Shown one piece after another: positions 49,914 to 56,829 of a DNA stretch of 56,829 nt; within the stretch, counting starts at the first letter, position 1; each line of letters opens with the position of its first letter. Source of the stretch: Hyphomicrobiales bacterium (lineage in GTDB: Bacteria > Pseudomonadota > Alphaproteobacteria > Rhizobiales > Beijerinckiaceae). The stretch is taken from NCBI GenBank assembly GCA_027483505.1, contig JAIXUP010000064.1, forward strand, positions 1 through 56,829. The letters are read 5' to 3'. The notes beneath the pieces were generated by a model. The model was not told where the DNA came from and did not search any database. It worked only from the letters and a program-made list of their open reading frames with translations. A program made the position numbers and the translations under genes.

Positions 49914-51578
49914 ATGTCGATTTTTGCGACCTTGAAGCGTGGCGGGCGCTGGCCTGCGGTAATAGGTGCCTGCGCTCTGGCGGCGTTCACGGTTCTCGCC
50001 TCAGCCAACCCGGCGGAAGCTGCCCGCAAGAAAAAGCTCCGCGGCGGATACAATCCTCCCTATGCGGCGATGGTGATCGACGCGAAAACCGGCCGTACCC
50101 TGCATGCGGTCAACGAGAACGCACTGCGTCATCCGGCGTCCATCACCAAGGTCATGACGCTCTACATGCTGTTCGAACAGATGGAGCGCGGGCGGTTCTC
50201 CATGACCTCGCCCCTGCGCGTGTCATCCTATGCTGCAGCCCGCCCGCCGTCGAAAATCGGCCTGAAGGCTGGCGAGACGATCGATGTCGAAGACGCGATC
50301 ATGGCCCTGATCACCAAGTCTGCCAACGATGTGGCGGTGGTGGTGGCCGAGAATGTCGCGGGCGACGAGGACACCTTCGCCGAACAGATGACCCGCCGGG
50401 CCCGCGCGCTGGGCATGTCGCGCACCGTCTTCAAGAACGCGTCCGGCCTGCCGGACGTCGAGCAGGTCACCACGGCACGTGATCTGACCATCCTCGCCCG
50501 AGCCATCCAGGAGCGCTTCCCCCGCCAGTATCACCTGTTCCAGGCCCGGAACTTTGAGTATGCCGGCCGCAACCATCGCAACCACAACAGGCTGCTCGGC
50601 CGGGTCGAGGGCGTGGACGGCATCAAGACCGGTTACACACGCAGCTCCGGCTTCAATCTGATGACCTCGGCGAAAGCCGATGGCCGCCACATCGTCTCCA
50701 TCGTTCTGGGTGGCCGTTCCGGCAGTGCGCGTGATCAGATCATGGCGAACCTCGTCGTAGCGCACCTGCCGCGCGCAACGACAGGTCCGCGCACGTCGCT
50801 CGTGGCCCAGTTGCCCGAAAGCGAGCGCGAAGCCGAACCTGCGCGCCGCGAGCCTGCAGCGGCCGAGCGCCCGCGCATGACCGTGGCGGCGGCTGAACCG
50901 GTCCGCCCGGCTGCGCGTGAAGTCCAGGAGGTCGCAGCGCCCGCCCCGGCCATCAGGCCGGCGGCACGGCCGCTTGACCTCGCCCAGGTTCGCCCGGTCG
51001 CCGCCTCAACGACGGCTCAGGCTTTCGCGGCTCCGACGCCGACCTCCACTTCGGCGCCGGCGATGCGCTGGTCGGCCGGCGCGTCAGCAGCGATTGCCGG
51101 TCGCGAGATCCGGCCGCCCGCCCCCGTCGCAAGGGTTGATGCGCCCAGAATCATTGTCGAACCGGCCCAACGCCACCCAGTGCAGGCCGCGTCAGTCCAG
51201 CCGGCGCGTCCGGCGCCGGTGGTTGCGCCGCCGGCCGCCATCGAGCCGCAGCCCTCCCGCGCCGCCGCGCCACGTCCGCCAGCCAACGTCCAGGTGACAT
51301 CGTCGATCGCGAAGGCGCCGGAGAAGGTGCAGGCGACGGGTTGGGTGATCCAGCTTGGCGCGACCGATGATGAGGGCAAGGCCAAGGGCATTATCAGCAA
51401 CGCCAAGGCGAAAACGCGCTCGCTGGCCGATGCGCGCGGTTTCACGGAAACGGTCGAACGCGGCGGCGCCACCCTGTTCCGCGCACGCTTCGCTGGCTTC
51501 GATGACCAGTCTGACGCCAACAACGCCTGCCGCGATCTCAAGCGGAACGGCTTCTCCTGCTTCGCCACCCGCGGCTGA
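49914..51578 (+). CDS. D-alanyl-D-alanine carboxypeptidase with C-terminal SPOR domain
   Basis: A 554-residue low-molecular-weight penicillin-binding protein (DacA/PBP5 class) that trims peptidoglycan stem peptides in the periplasm. Signal peptide to about 40; catalytic SITK (SxxK), SAN (SxN) in TKSANDVAVVV, and KTG in DGIKTGY. After about 280 comes a 180-residue Ala/Pro/Arg-rich linker, then a SPOR domain (from WVIQLGATDDEGKAK) that binds denuded glycan at division sites. The SPOR fusion fits septal activity. Divergent from the phasin gene. Confidence 0.93.
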   Translation: MSIFATLKRGGRWPAVIGACALAAFTVLASANPAEAARKKKLRGGYNPPYAAMVIDAKTGRTLHAVNENALRHPASITKVMTLYMLFEQMERGRFSMTSPLRVSSYAAARPPSKIGLKAGETIDVEDAIMALITKSANDVAVVVAENVAGDEDTFAEQMTRRARALGMSRTVFKNASGLPDVEQVTTARDLTILARAIQERFPRQYHLFQARNFEYAGRNHRNHNRLLGRVEGVDGIKTGYTRSSGFNLMTSAKADGRHIVSIVLGGRSGSARDQIMANLVVAHLPRATTGPRTSLVAQLPESEREAEPARREPAAAERPRMTVAAAEPVRPAAREVQEVAAPAPAIRPAARPLDLAQVRPVAASTTAQAFAAPTPTSTSAPAMRWSAGASAAIAGREIRPPAPVARVDAPRIIVEPAQRHPVQAASVQPARPAPVVAPPAAIEPQPSRAAAPRPPANVQVTSSIAKAPEKVQATGWVIQLGATDDEGKAKGIISNAKAKTRSLADARGFTETVERGGATLFRARFAGFDDQSDANNACRDLKRNGFSCFATRG

Positions 51579-51610
51579 GGACGGCCACCATGTCGCTGCC
51601 TGACAACCTG

Positions 51611-52315
51611 TCACTTCAGAAGAATGTCCTTGGCCTCGTTGACGCGCGCGGCGAGAGCGCTGGTGCCTCCGGCATCCGGGTGAATCCGCTTCATCAACGC
51701 CCGATGGGCCTGGCGGATCGCCTCCTTGTCGGCCCCCGGCTGAAGCCCCAGGATGTCATAAGCCTCCTGTTTGGTCATCGCGCCAGGCTTGCGCACGCTA
51801 TCCAGCCCCGCGTCACGATCCGGCTCAGCGTCCGCACCCCGTCCGGCAAACCGGCGGTCCAGATAAGCCTCTAGCAGCTTCGCCGCATCGGGATCGCTGG
51901 TCGCAAGCTCGGCCAGCAGGGCGTTCAATTCCTGATGGGTCAAGCTGGCGAGGTCGCGGCCCTTGAACGCACCGTCGAGCACTGTCCCGCGCATGTCGCC
52001 GCTGTCATGGTCGAGCTCCATGTCGATGGAGCGCGACGAAACCTTGGAGACCTTGCCCGGGCTGGTCCTCCAGCTGTTGGTCCATTGCGCGAAGGGATGG
52101 CTGTAGGCCCAGCCGAGCAGCCAGGCGCCGAAACCTCCGACCAGTATCGCCATGTCGAGCCGTCCGCGCATGAACAGCAGCGCCGCCAGCGCCATCGAGG
52201 CGACGCCGCCGATCTTCTTCAGCCATCCGGCCAGAAGCGCTGGATTCGAGCCCGCAAACAGCTTTGCGATCCACCAGACCGCAATCAGTGCGGCCAGCCC
52301 ATACAGAAGCGCCAT
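51611..52315 (-). CDS. Membrane-anchored DnaJ-domain protein (DjlA-like)
   Basis: A 234-residue protein with N-terminal hydrophobic spans (about 2-15, 33-48, 56-70; GFGAWLLGWAY), a soluble middle and a C-terminal J domain (TKQEAYDILGLQPGADKEAIRQAHRALMK, HPD intact in RIHPDAGG). The J domain at the C-terminus of a membrane anchor resembles DjlA/TIM14-type proteins that summon DnaK to the membrane. Its start overlaps the VWA stop by one base (TGATG), so the two are coupled. Confidence 0.9.
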   Translation of the reverse strand: MALLYGLAALIAVWWIAKLFAGSNPALLAGWLKKIGGVASMALAALLFMRGRLDMAILVGGFGAWLLGWAYSHPFAQWTNSWRTSPGKVSKVSSRSIDMELDHDSGDMRGTVLDGAFKGRDLASLTHQELNALLAELATSDPDAAKLLEAYLDRRFAGRGADAEPDRDAGLDSVRKPGAMTKQEAYDILGLQPGADKEAIRQAHRALMKRIHPDAGGTSALAARVNEAKDILLK

Positions 52316-53055
52316 CAGGCCTTGCCCTTCATCTGCGACAGCAGCAGTTGCGCGCCGCCCGGGCGCTCGGCCAGCCTGGCCAGCGCGCTTCGCCCGCCCG
52401 CCGCATAGGAGGCCGCAGCCTTGAGCAGGTCGAGCAACTGGGCCGCCGAGCCGGCGTCGAACCGTGCATAGGCCCCGCCCGTCAGGCGCGCAATCTCGCG
52501 GAAAACGCTTGCGGCGGCCACGTCATGGCCTTCCTGGAACATGAAGCCCTTGACGCCGACCAGACTGAGTTCGCCGGCCAGCGCGCACAGATCATCGGCA
52601 TGCTCCTCCATGGCGTCGCCGACAAAGACAAAAGCCCGCACCGGCTGACGCCGCGCCTCGTCGCGCACATGCGCCAGCACGCGACCGATCTGCGTATGGC
52701 CGCCGCGGCAATCGATTCGGGACATCAGCTCCATCAGGCGGCGCGGATCGCCGACCCAGCCAGAGGCGCGGCATTCGCCGAAGCCCCGGAAATAGACAAG
52801 CTGCACGCCGAGACCGCCGAGCGCCGCACAGGCCTCGAACATCTGCCCCTGCAGGGCGCAGGCCATGTCCCAGGTCGGCTGGCGGCTCATCGTGGCGTCC
52901 ATGCCAAAGATCAGCCGGCCAGATCCAGGCTTCGGCGCGACGGAGGCGACCTCACGGGCCGCTTTCAGGAAGCTCTCGATCTCGGCCTTGGGCGCATGCG
53001 CCTTCAAGCCCGCACCTTGCGCGGTCTTGTCTGCTGTCTTCGGCACATCCGCCAT
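52315..53055 (-). CDS. VWA-like domain protein, partner of the membrane J protein
   Basis: A 246-residue cytoplasmic protein. RLIFGMDATMSRQPTW gives the MIDAS-like D-x-S/T-x-S pattern (here DATMS), and FVFVGDAMEE the second acidic loop, so it looks like a metal-binding VWA/Rossmann fold. No signal peptide is evident. It is coupled to the DnaJ gene, so it may regulate or supply the chaperone; no homologue is recognised by name. Confidence 0.75.
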   Translation of the reverse strand: MADVPKTADKTAQGAGLKAHAPKAEIESFLKAAREVASVAPKPGSGRLIFGMDATMSRQPTWDMACALQGQMFEACAALGGLGVQLVYFRGFGECRASGWVGDPRRLMELMSRIDCRGGHTQIGRVLAHVRDEARRQPVRAFVFVGDAMEEHADDLCALAGELSLVGVKGFMFQEGHDVAAASVFREIARLTGGAYARFDAGSAAQLLDLLKAAASYAAGGRSALARLAERPGGAQLLLSQMKGKA

Positions 53056-53168
53056 GGCGACCTCGGAATCAGGCCCACTGCCCGTCAGCTGAGATATTGG
53101 CGCGGGCGGCGCGATTTGCTACGCCCCATCCGCAATTCAGCCGATCCTGGCACAAGAAGGCTTGGCCG

Positions 53169-54017
53169 ATGTCACAGGTCCCCGTTGTCCGCACCACGAA
53201 GGCGCTCAGGCGTACCGTCGGCCAATGGCGCGCCGCCGGCGAACGGGTTGCGCTGGTGCCGACCATGGGAGCTCTGCATGCAGGCCATCTGGCGCTCGTG
53301 ACGGCAGGGCGGAAGCGTGCGACGAAGGTCGTCGTTTCCATCTTCGTCAACCCGGCCCAGTTCTCCCCGGCCGAGGATCTGTCGAAATATCCGCGCACCT
53401 TTGCCGCCGATCGCCACAAACTCGGCGAAGCCAGTGCGGACTTGATCTTCGCGCCCACCGTGCCGGAGATGTATCCGGACGGCTTCGCAACCACGGTCTC
53501 GCTGGCGGGCCCGGCCCTTGTCGGGCTTGAGGACGCGTTCCGGCCAACCCATTTCCCCGGCGTTGCAACGGTGGTCTGCAAGCTGTTCAGCCAGTGCCGC
53601 CCCGACATCGCGATGTTTGGCGAGAAGGACTATCAGCAACTGCAGGTCGTCACGCGCATGGCCCGCGATCTCGACCTCGGCGTGACGGTCATCGGCGTGC
53701 CGACAGTGCGCGAGGCGGACGGCCTCGCCATGTCCTCGCGCAACCGCTTTCTGTCTCCGCCGGAACGGGCCGCAGCGCGCGTCCTATACGATGCCATGAC
53801 GGCGGCTACGCGCGCGATCCGAGCGACAGGAGAGGCCGAACCCGCCCTTGCAACGGCGCGGGCGGCCATCATGCAGGCCGGATTTACGCTCGACTACCTT
53901 GAGTTTCGCGATGCAGCGACGCTGGCGCCACCCCTCGCCGTCTCCGGTGCGCCGCTGCGGCTGTTGGTGGCAGCGCGGATCGGCAGCACCCGCCTGATCG
54001 ACAACATCGCGGTCTGA
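53169..54017 (+). CDS. panC: Pantothenate synthetase
   Basis: Joins pantoate and beta-alanine with ATP hydrolysis to AMP in coenzyme A synthesis. 282 residues from ATG 53169. The nucleotidyl-transferase HxGH is ALHAGHLAL, and the KMSKS-like region (MSSRNRFLS) and FGEKDYQQLQV are intact. Start at 53097 is not favoured. It is 1 base ahead of the acetyltransferase. panB/panD are not in the window. Confidence 0.97.
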   Translation: MSQVPVVRTTKALRRTVGQWRAAGERVALVPTMGALHAGHLALVTAGRKRATKVVVSIFVNPAQFSPAEDLSKYPRTFAADRHKLGEASADLIFAPTVPEMYPDGFATTVSLAGPALVGLEDAFRPTHFPGVATVVCKLFSQCRPDIAMFGEKDYQQLQVVTRMARDLDLGVTVIGVPTVREADGLAMSSRNRFLSPPERAAARVLYDAMTAATRAIRATGEAEPALATARAAIMQAGFTLDYLEFRDAATLAPPLAVSGAPLRLLVAARIGSTRLIDNIAV

Positions 54018-54018
54018 C

Positions 54019-54573
54019 ATGGACAGCGTACACATCCGTCCGGCGTCCGACGCTGACCTCGACGCCATCGTGCGCTGCCACATCGACGTCTGGCGCGAAA
54101 CCTACGCCGGGATGGTCGCGCCCGAGATCGCGGCCCGGCTGACCGACTTCGAGACCCGCGAGCGGCGCTGGCGCGTGATGCTCGGCGATCAGGGCGCGGA
54201 CCGTCAGGTGCTTGTTGCGGAAGCTGGGGGCGCGGTCACCGGCTTCGGCATGCATGGGCGTGGCGACGAAGGGGTTTTCGGAGCGTCCGGCGAGATCAAG
54301 TATCTCTACGTGGCCCGCACGCATCAGAGACGTGGCGTCGGCCGCAGCCTGATGGCGGCGATGGCCGAGGCGCTGCAACGCCGGGGCTACCGATCTATCG
54401 CGCTGGCGGTGGTGCGCGGCAACACCCCCGCCATCGTCTTCTATGAAAGCCTGGGCGGAGCCTATGCCGGCGCATTCACCGACCCCGGCCCGCTCTGGCG
54501 CTCGGACAACCTGCTGTATCGATGGGACGATCTTCCCGCCCTGATCGCACGCTGTGCGCCCAAAAGCGCTTGA
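54019..54573 (+). CDS. GNAT family N-acetyltransferase
   Basis: A 184-residue acetyltransferase. [20 protein letters not shown] is motif A (R/Q-x-x-G-x-G/A acetyl-CoA loop), and [20 protein letters not shown] is motif B. Substrate unknown; it follows panC by one base, so they are co-expressed. It lacks a RimI/RimJ signature. Confidence 0.9.
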   Translation: MDSVHIRPASDADLDAIVRCHIDVWRETYAGMVAPEIAARLTDFETRERRWRVMLGDQGADRQVLVAEAGGAVTGFGMHGRGDEGVFGASGEIKYLYVARTHQRRGVGRSLMAAMAEALQRRGYRSIALAVVRGNTPAIVFYESLGGAYAGAFTDPGPLWRSDNLLYRWDDLPALIARCAPKSA

Positions 54574-54612
54574 CTTCGCCGGCTTCTGCGGTCAAACAGC
54601 GGCGAGATTTCT

Positions 54613-54636
54613 GCCGGGAGTTTCCCGGCGTTTTTT
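54613..54636 (+). terminator. Rho-independent terminator after panC and the GNAT gene
   Basis: GCCGGGA pairs with TCCCGGC, followed by G and a T run (TTTTTT). It closes the panC transcript before rpmG. Confidence 0.8.
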
Positions 54637-54682
54637 GTTGTGCGGCCAGCTCGGCCCGCCAGACCAGACGAACAGGTGTCCC

Positions 54683-54850
54683 ATGGCCAAGGCCGTAACC
54701 ATCAAGATCAGGCTCGTGTCGACCGCCGACACCGGTTATTTTTACGTGACGAAGAAAAATTCGCGCACGATGACCGAGAAAATGACCAAGAAGAAGTACG
54801 ACCCGGTCGCGCGCAAGCACGTCGAGTTCAAGGAAGCCAAGATCAAGTGA
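54683..54850 (+). CDS. rpmG: 50S ribosomal protein L33
   Basis: A 55-residue basic ribosomal protein ([39 protein letters not shown]). It has no cysteines, so it is the zinc-independent form. ATG 54683 is chosen; the frame continues back to 54554 in the acetyltransferase end. Alone, with a terminator on each side. Confidence 0.96.
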   Translation: MAKAVTIKIRLVSTADTGYFYVTKKNSRTMTEKMTKKKYDPVARKHVEFKEAKIK

Positions 54851-54890
54851 TCTGAGAACCGGTCGCTCCAAGCGACTCGTTTGAAGCGAC

Positions 54891-54918
54891 AAAAGGCGCT
54901 CTTCGGAGCGCCTTTTTC
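54891..54918 (+). terminator. Rho-independent terminator of rpmG
   Basis: AAAAGGCGCTC pairs with GAGCGCCTTTT through a TTCG tetraloop, then T-rich. Strong and symmetric. Confidence 0.88.
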
Positions 54919-55361
54919 TTTGTCGTGAGGCCAGACGAGGCGATCCAGAACGGTGCGGCAGTTTGGATCGCCTCGCTGCAAGGCCAACGACAGAGCGTCG
55001 TTCTGCCTGAAAGACAGAGTTGGCCGGTTGATCACGGATCTGAGGAGGCCAGAAACTCCCGCAACCAACCGGCCGAGCCCGCGAATTCCCAGGAGATGCG
55101 GCGGACCTGAGCATCCGTGGGCAGCCCGGCGACGCCTCATCAGCGCCGTCGATGCAAGGACCCTAGCGAGAGTTCTCGGAAATAGGCAATTGAAACCAGC
55201 CGTTTACGCTGATTCATCGTTTGTAAACCTTACCGCGAAAGCATGCCCGTTAGGCGCCGTGAACAGTCATGGTGAAGATCGCCGATGCCACGCCAAAGCG
55301 ACCCATGACAAAGCGCCCCGGCTGGTGGATAACTGCCCGGCAACACGTTCCGAGGTCTGCC
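54919..55361. other. Gene-free structured stretch upstream of ivd
   Basis: About 440 bases without a credible coding frame. It contains a 12-base-pair perfect hairpin (CGAGGCGATCCA at 54936-54947 with TGGATCGCCTCG at 54964-54975, 16-base loop). Then follow GGCCAAC (54982-54988) with GTTGGCC (55019-55025), and GGCCGGTTG (55022-55030) with CAACCGGCC (55066-55074). The second and third pairings share bases, so they exclude each other. The right part (55080-55360) shows no repeat. Could be an RNA element, a decayed gene, or spacer with the ivd promoter. Confidence 0.5.
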
Positions 55362-56534
55362 ATGCTTGCCAATGCCCCCCGCCCCTTCAATTTCGACCTT
55401 GGCGAAACGGCGGAGGCGATCCGCGAGACGGTGCGCGATTTCTCGCAGGAGAAGATCGCGCCGCTTGCCGCGAGGATCGACAAGGAAGACTGGTTCCCGC
55501 GTCATCTCTGGCCCGAAATGGGCGCGCTCGGCCTGCACGGCATCACGGTCGAGGAGGAATGGGGCGGCGCCGGCCTTGGCTATCTCGAACACGCCATCGC
55601 CATGGAAGAAGTATCGCGCGCTTCCGCTTCGGTCGGCCTGTCCTATGGCGCCCACTCCAACCTGTGCGTCAACCAACTCCGCCGCTGGGGCAGCGACGCG
55701 CAGAAGAAGCGCTATCTCGGCAAGCTCGTCAGCGGCGAGCATCTCGGCGCCCTCGCCATGAGCGAGCCGGGCGCGGGCTCCGATGTCGTGTCGATGCGCC
55801 TGCGCGCCGACAAGAAAGGTGACCGCTACATCCTCAACGGTTCGAAGATGTGGATCACCAACGGCCCGTCTGCCGAAACGCTGATCATCTACGCCAAGAC
55901 CGACATGGACGCCGGCTCGCGCGGCATCACGGCCTTCATCGTCGAGAAGGACTTCAAGGGCTTTTCGATCGCGCAGAAGCTCGACAAGCTCGGCATGCGC
56001 GGCTCCGAGACCGGCGAACTCGTTTTCCAGGACTGCGAGGTGCCCGAAGAGAACGTCATGGGCGGCGTCGGCAAGGGCGTGAACGTGCTGATGAGCGGCC
56101 TCGACTATGAGCGGGCCGTGCTGGCCGCAGGCTCACTCGGCATCATGCAGGCCTGCATGGACGTGGTCATGCCCTACATCCACGAGCGCAAGCAGTTCGG
56201 CAAATCCATCGGCGAGTTCCAACTGGTGCAAGGCAAGGTTGCCGACATGTACGTGACCATGAACAGCTGCAAGGCTTACGTCTACGCGGTGTGCAAAGCC
56301 TGCGACCGCGGTGAAACCACGCGCGAGGACGCCGCCGGCGCCATCCTCATTGCTGCCGAGAAGGCCACGCTCATGGCGCTGGACGCGATCCAGCTCCTCG
56401 GCGGCAACGGCTACATCAACGACTATCCCACCGGCCGCCTGCTGCGCGACGCCAAGCTCTACGAAATCGGCGCCGGCACCAGCGAAATCAGGCGCATGCT
56501 GATCGGGCGGGAGCTGTTCGAGAAGACGCGGTGA
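55362..56534 (+). CDS. ivd: Isovaleryl-CoA dehydrogenase
   Basis: FAD-dependent acyl-CoA dehydrogenase of leucine breakdown, 390 residues. ATG 55362 has GAGG about 6 bases upstream and gives the normal length; the frame extends back to 55269. [45 protein letters not shown] and [10 protein letters not shown] are family motifs. The catalytic Glu in [12 protein letters not shown], in the position special to IVD, separates it from straight-chain dehydrogenases. Methylcrotonyl-CoA carboxylase genes, expected next, are not in view. Confidence 0.92.
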   Translation: MLANAPRPFNFDLGETAEAIRETVRDFSQEKIAPLAARIDKEDWFPRHLWPEMGALGLHGITVEEEWGGAGLGYLEHAIAMEEVSRASASVGLSYGAHSNLCVNQLRRWGSDAQKKRYLGKLVSGEHLGALAMSEPGAGSDVVSMRLRADKKGDRYILNGSKMWITNGPSAETLIIYAKTDMDAGSRGITAFIVEKDFKGFSIAQKLDKLGMRGSETGELVFQDCEVPEENVMGGVGKGVNVLMSGLDYERAVLAAGSLGIMQACMDVVMPYIHERKQFGKSIGEFQLVQGKVADMYVTMNSCKAYVYAVCKACDRGETTREDAAGAILIAAEKATLMALDAIQLLGGNGYINDYPTGRLLRDAKLYEIGAGTSEIRRMLIGRELFEKTR

Positions 56535-56538
56535 TATC

Positions 56539-56829
56539 ATGGACCGTTTCACCGGAGGCTGCTTGTGCGGAAGCGTCCGCTTTATCGCAATCGGCCACCC
56601 CTACCGGGTTGGTGTGTGCCATTGCATGGACTGCCGCAAGCACCATGGCGCGCTGTTTCATGCCTCCGCGATCTTTCCCACCGATGTCGTTGCAGTCGAG
56701 GGTGAAACACACGCCTATGGCGGGCGGCATTTTTGCCCGAATTGCGGATCGTCCGTGTTCTCGCAGACCGGCGATGAAATCGAAGTCAACCTCGGTTCTC
56801 TGGACGCTCCGGACCAACTGATCCCGACC
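56539..56829 (+). CDS. GFA (glutathione-dependent formaldehyde-activating)-family protein, partial
   Basis: Starts at ATG 56539, five bases after ivd, and is still open at the window end (97 codons). Zinc ligands of the GFA fold are seen: C8-x-C10 (GGCLCGSVRF), C27/C29/C32 (CHCMDCRKHHG) and C66-x-x-C69 (FCPNCGSS). The fold handles glutathione adducts or is a metal-binding module; formaldehyde role is not certain for this family. It lies downstream of ivd, probably in the same transcript. Confidence 0.88.
   Translation, partial: MDRFTGGCLCGSVRFIAIGHPYRVGVCHCMDCRKHHGALFHASAIFPTDVVAVEGETHAYGGRHFCPNCGSSVFSQTGDEIEVNLGSLDAPDQLIPT

Overview
The window is ordinary chromosomal sequence from a high-GC alphaproteobacterium, most likely of the order Hyphomicrobiales (Rhizobiales). 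The supporting evidence is a pdhA-pdhB-pdhC operon whose E1 beta carries its own lipoyl domain, a divK-pleD pair, DUF3572, EipB (DUF1849), an IalB-type protein, a phasin, and a mfd/sdhE/recG block. I cannot name a genus. There is no phage, plasmid, transposon, CRISPR array or rRNA, and only one tRNA (Lys).

Layout. 1-5014 (minus strand): the pyruvate dehydrogenase operon pdhA-[small winged-helix-like ORF]-pdhB-pdhC, followed by an SGNH hydrolase and a partial membrane protein. 5198-8978 (minus): ftsB, then a translationally coupled pair made of an AceE/MdeB-like thiamine enzyme and a PLP threonine/serine dehydratase. 9081-14242: tRNA-Lys, a DUF1190-like protein, kdsA, an MFS exporter, queF, a thioredoxin-like lipoprotein and enolase. 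14377-24969: transporters (DMT, SulP, AEC), mazG, hflX, a ubiquinone-type hydroxylase, a family III CoA transferase, hspQ and IalB. An AT-rich broken gene lies between mazG and hflX.

25170-34238: an orphan peptide-binding protein with a degenerate AMP-binding-fold partner, then mfd, sdhE and recG. 34431-37064: a small catabolic-looking set (RraA-like, FAH-family, DHDPS/NAL-family) with a small lipoprotein. 37184-41467: pleD, divK, DUF3572, dinB and eipB. 41611-46075: RidA, a glycerophosphodiesterase, two small-molecule/GNAT-type enzymes and azlCD. 46097-49633: clpA, clpS and a phasin. 49914-53055: a D,D-carboxypeptidase with a SPOR domain, then a coupled membrane DnaJ / VWA pair. 53169-56829: panC, an acetyltransferase, rpmG, a gene-free structured stretch, isovaleryl-CoA dehydrogenase and a partial GFA-family gene.

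The genes mainly serve central metabolism (pyruvate oxidation, glycolysis, leucine and possibly threonine breakdown), envelope building (KDO, FtsB, EipB, carboxypeptidase), protein quality control (ClpAS, HspQ, DnaJ), DNA repair (Mfd, RecG, Pol IV) and cell-cycle/c-di-GMP control (PleD, DivK). The best candidates for something new are five: the compositionally distinct Mrr-N-like ORF inside the pdh operon; the dehydratase / homodimeric-E1 pair; the two-site TGC-N3-GCA operator on the phasin promoter; the catalytically eroded AMP-binding protein; and the structured gene-free region upstream of ivd. All calls come from reading the sequence and from family knowledge; no database search was run.
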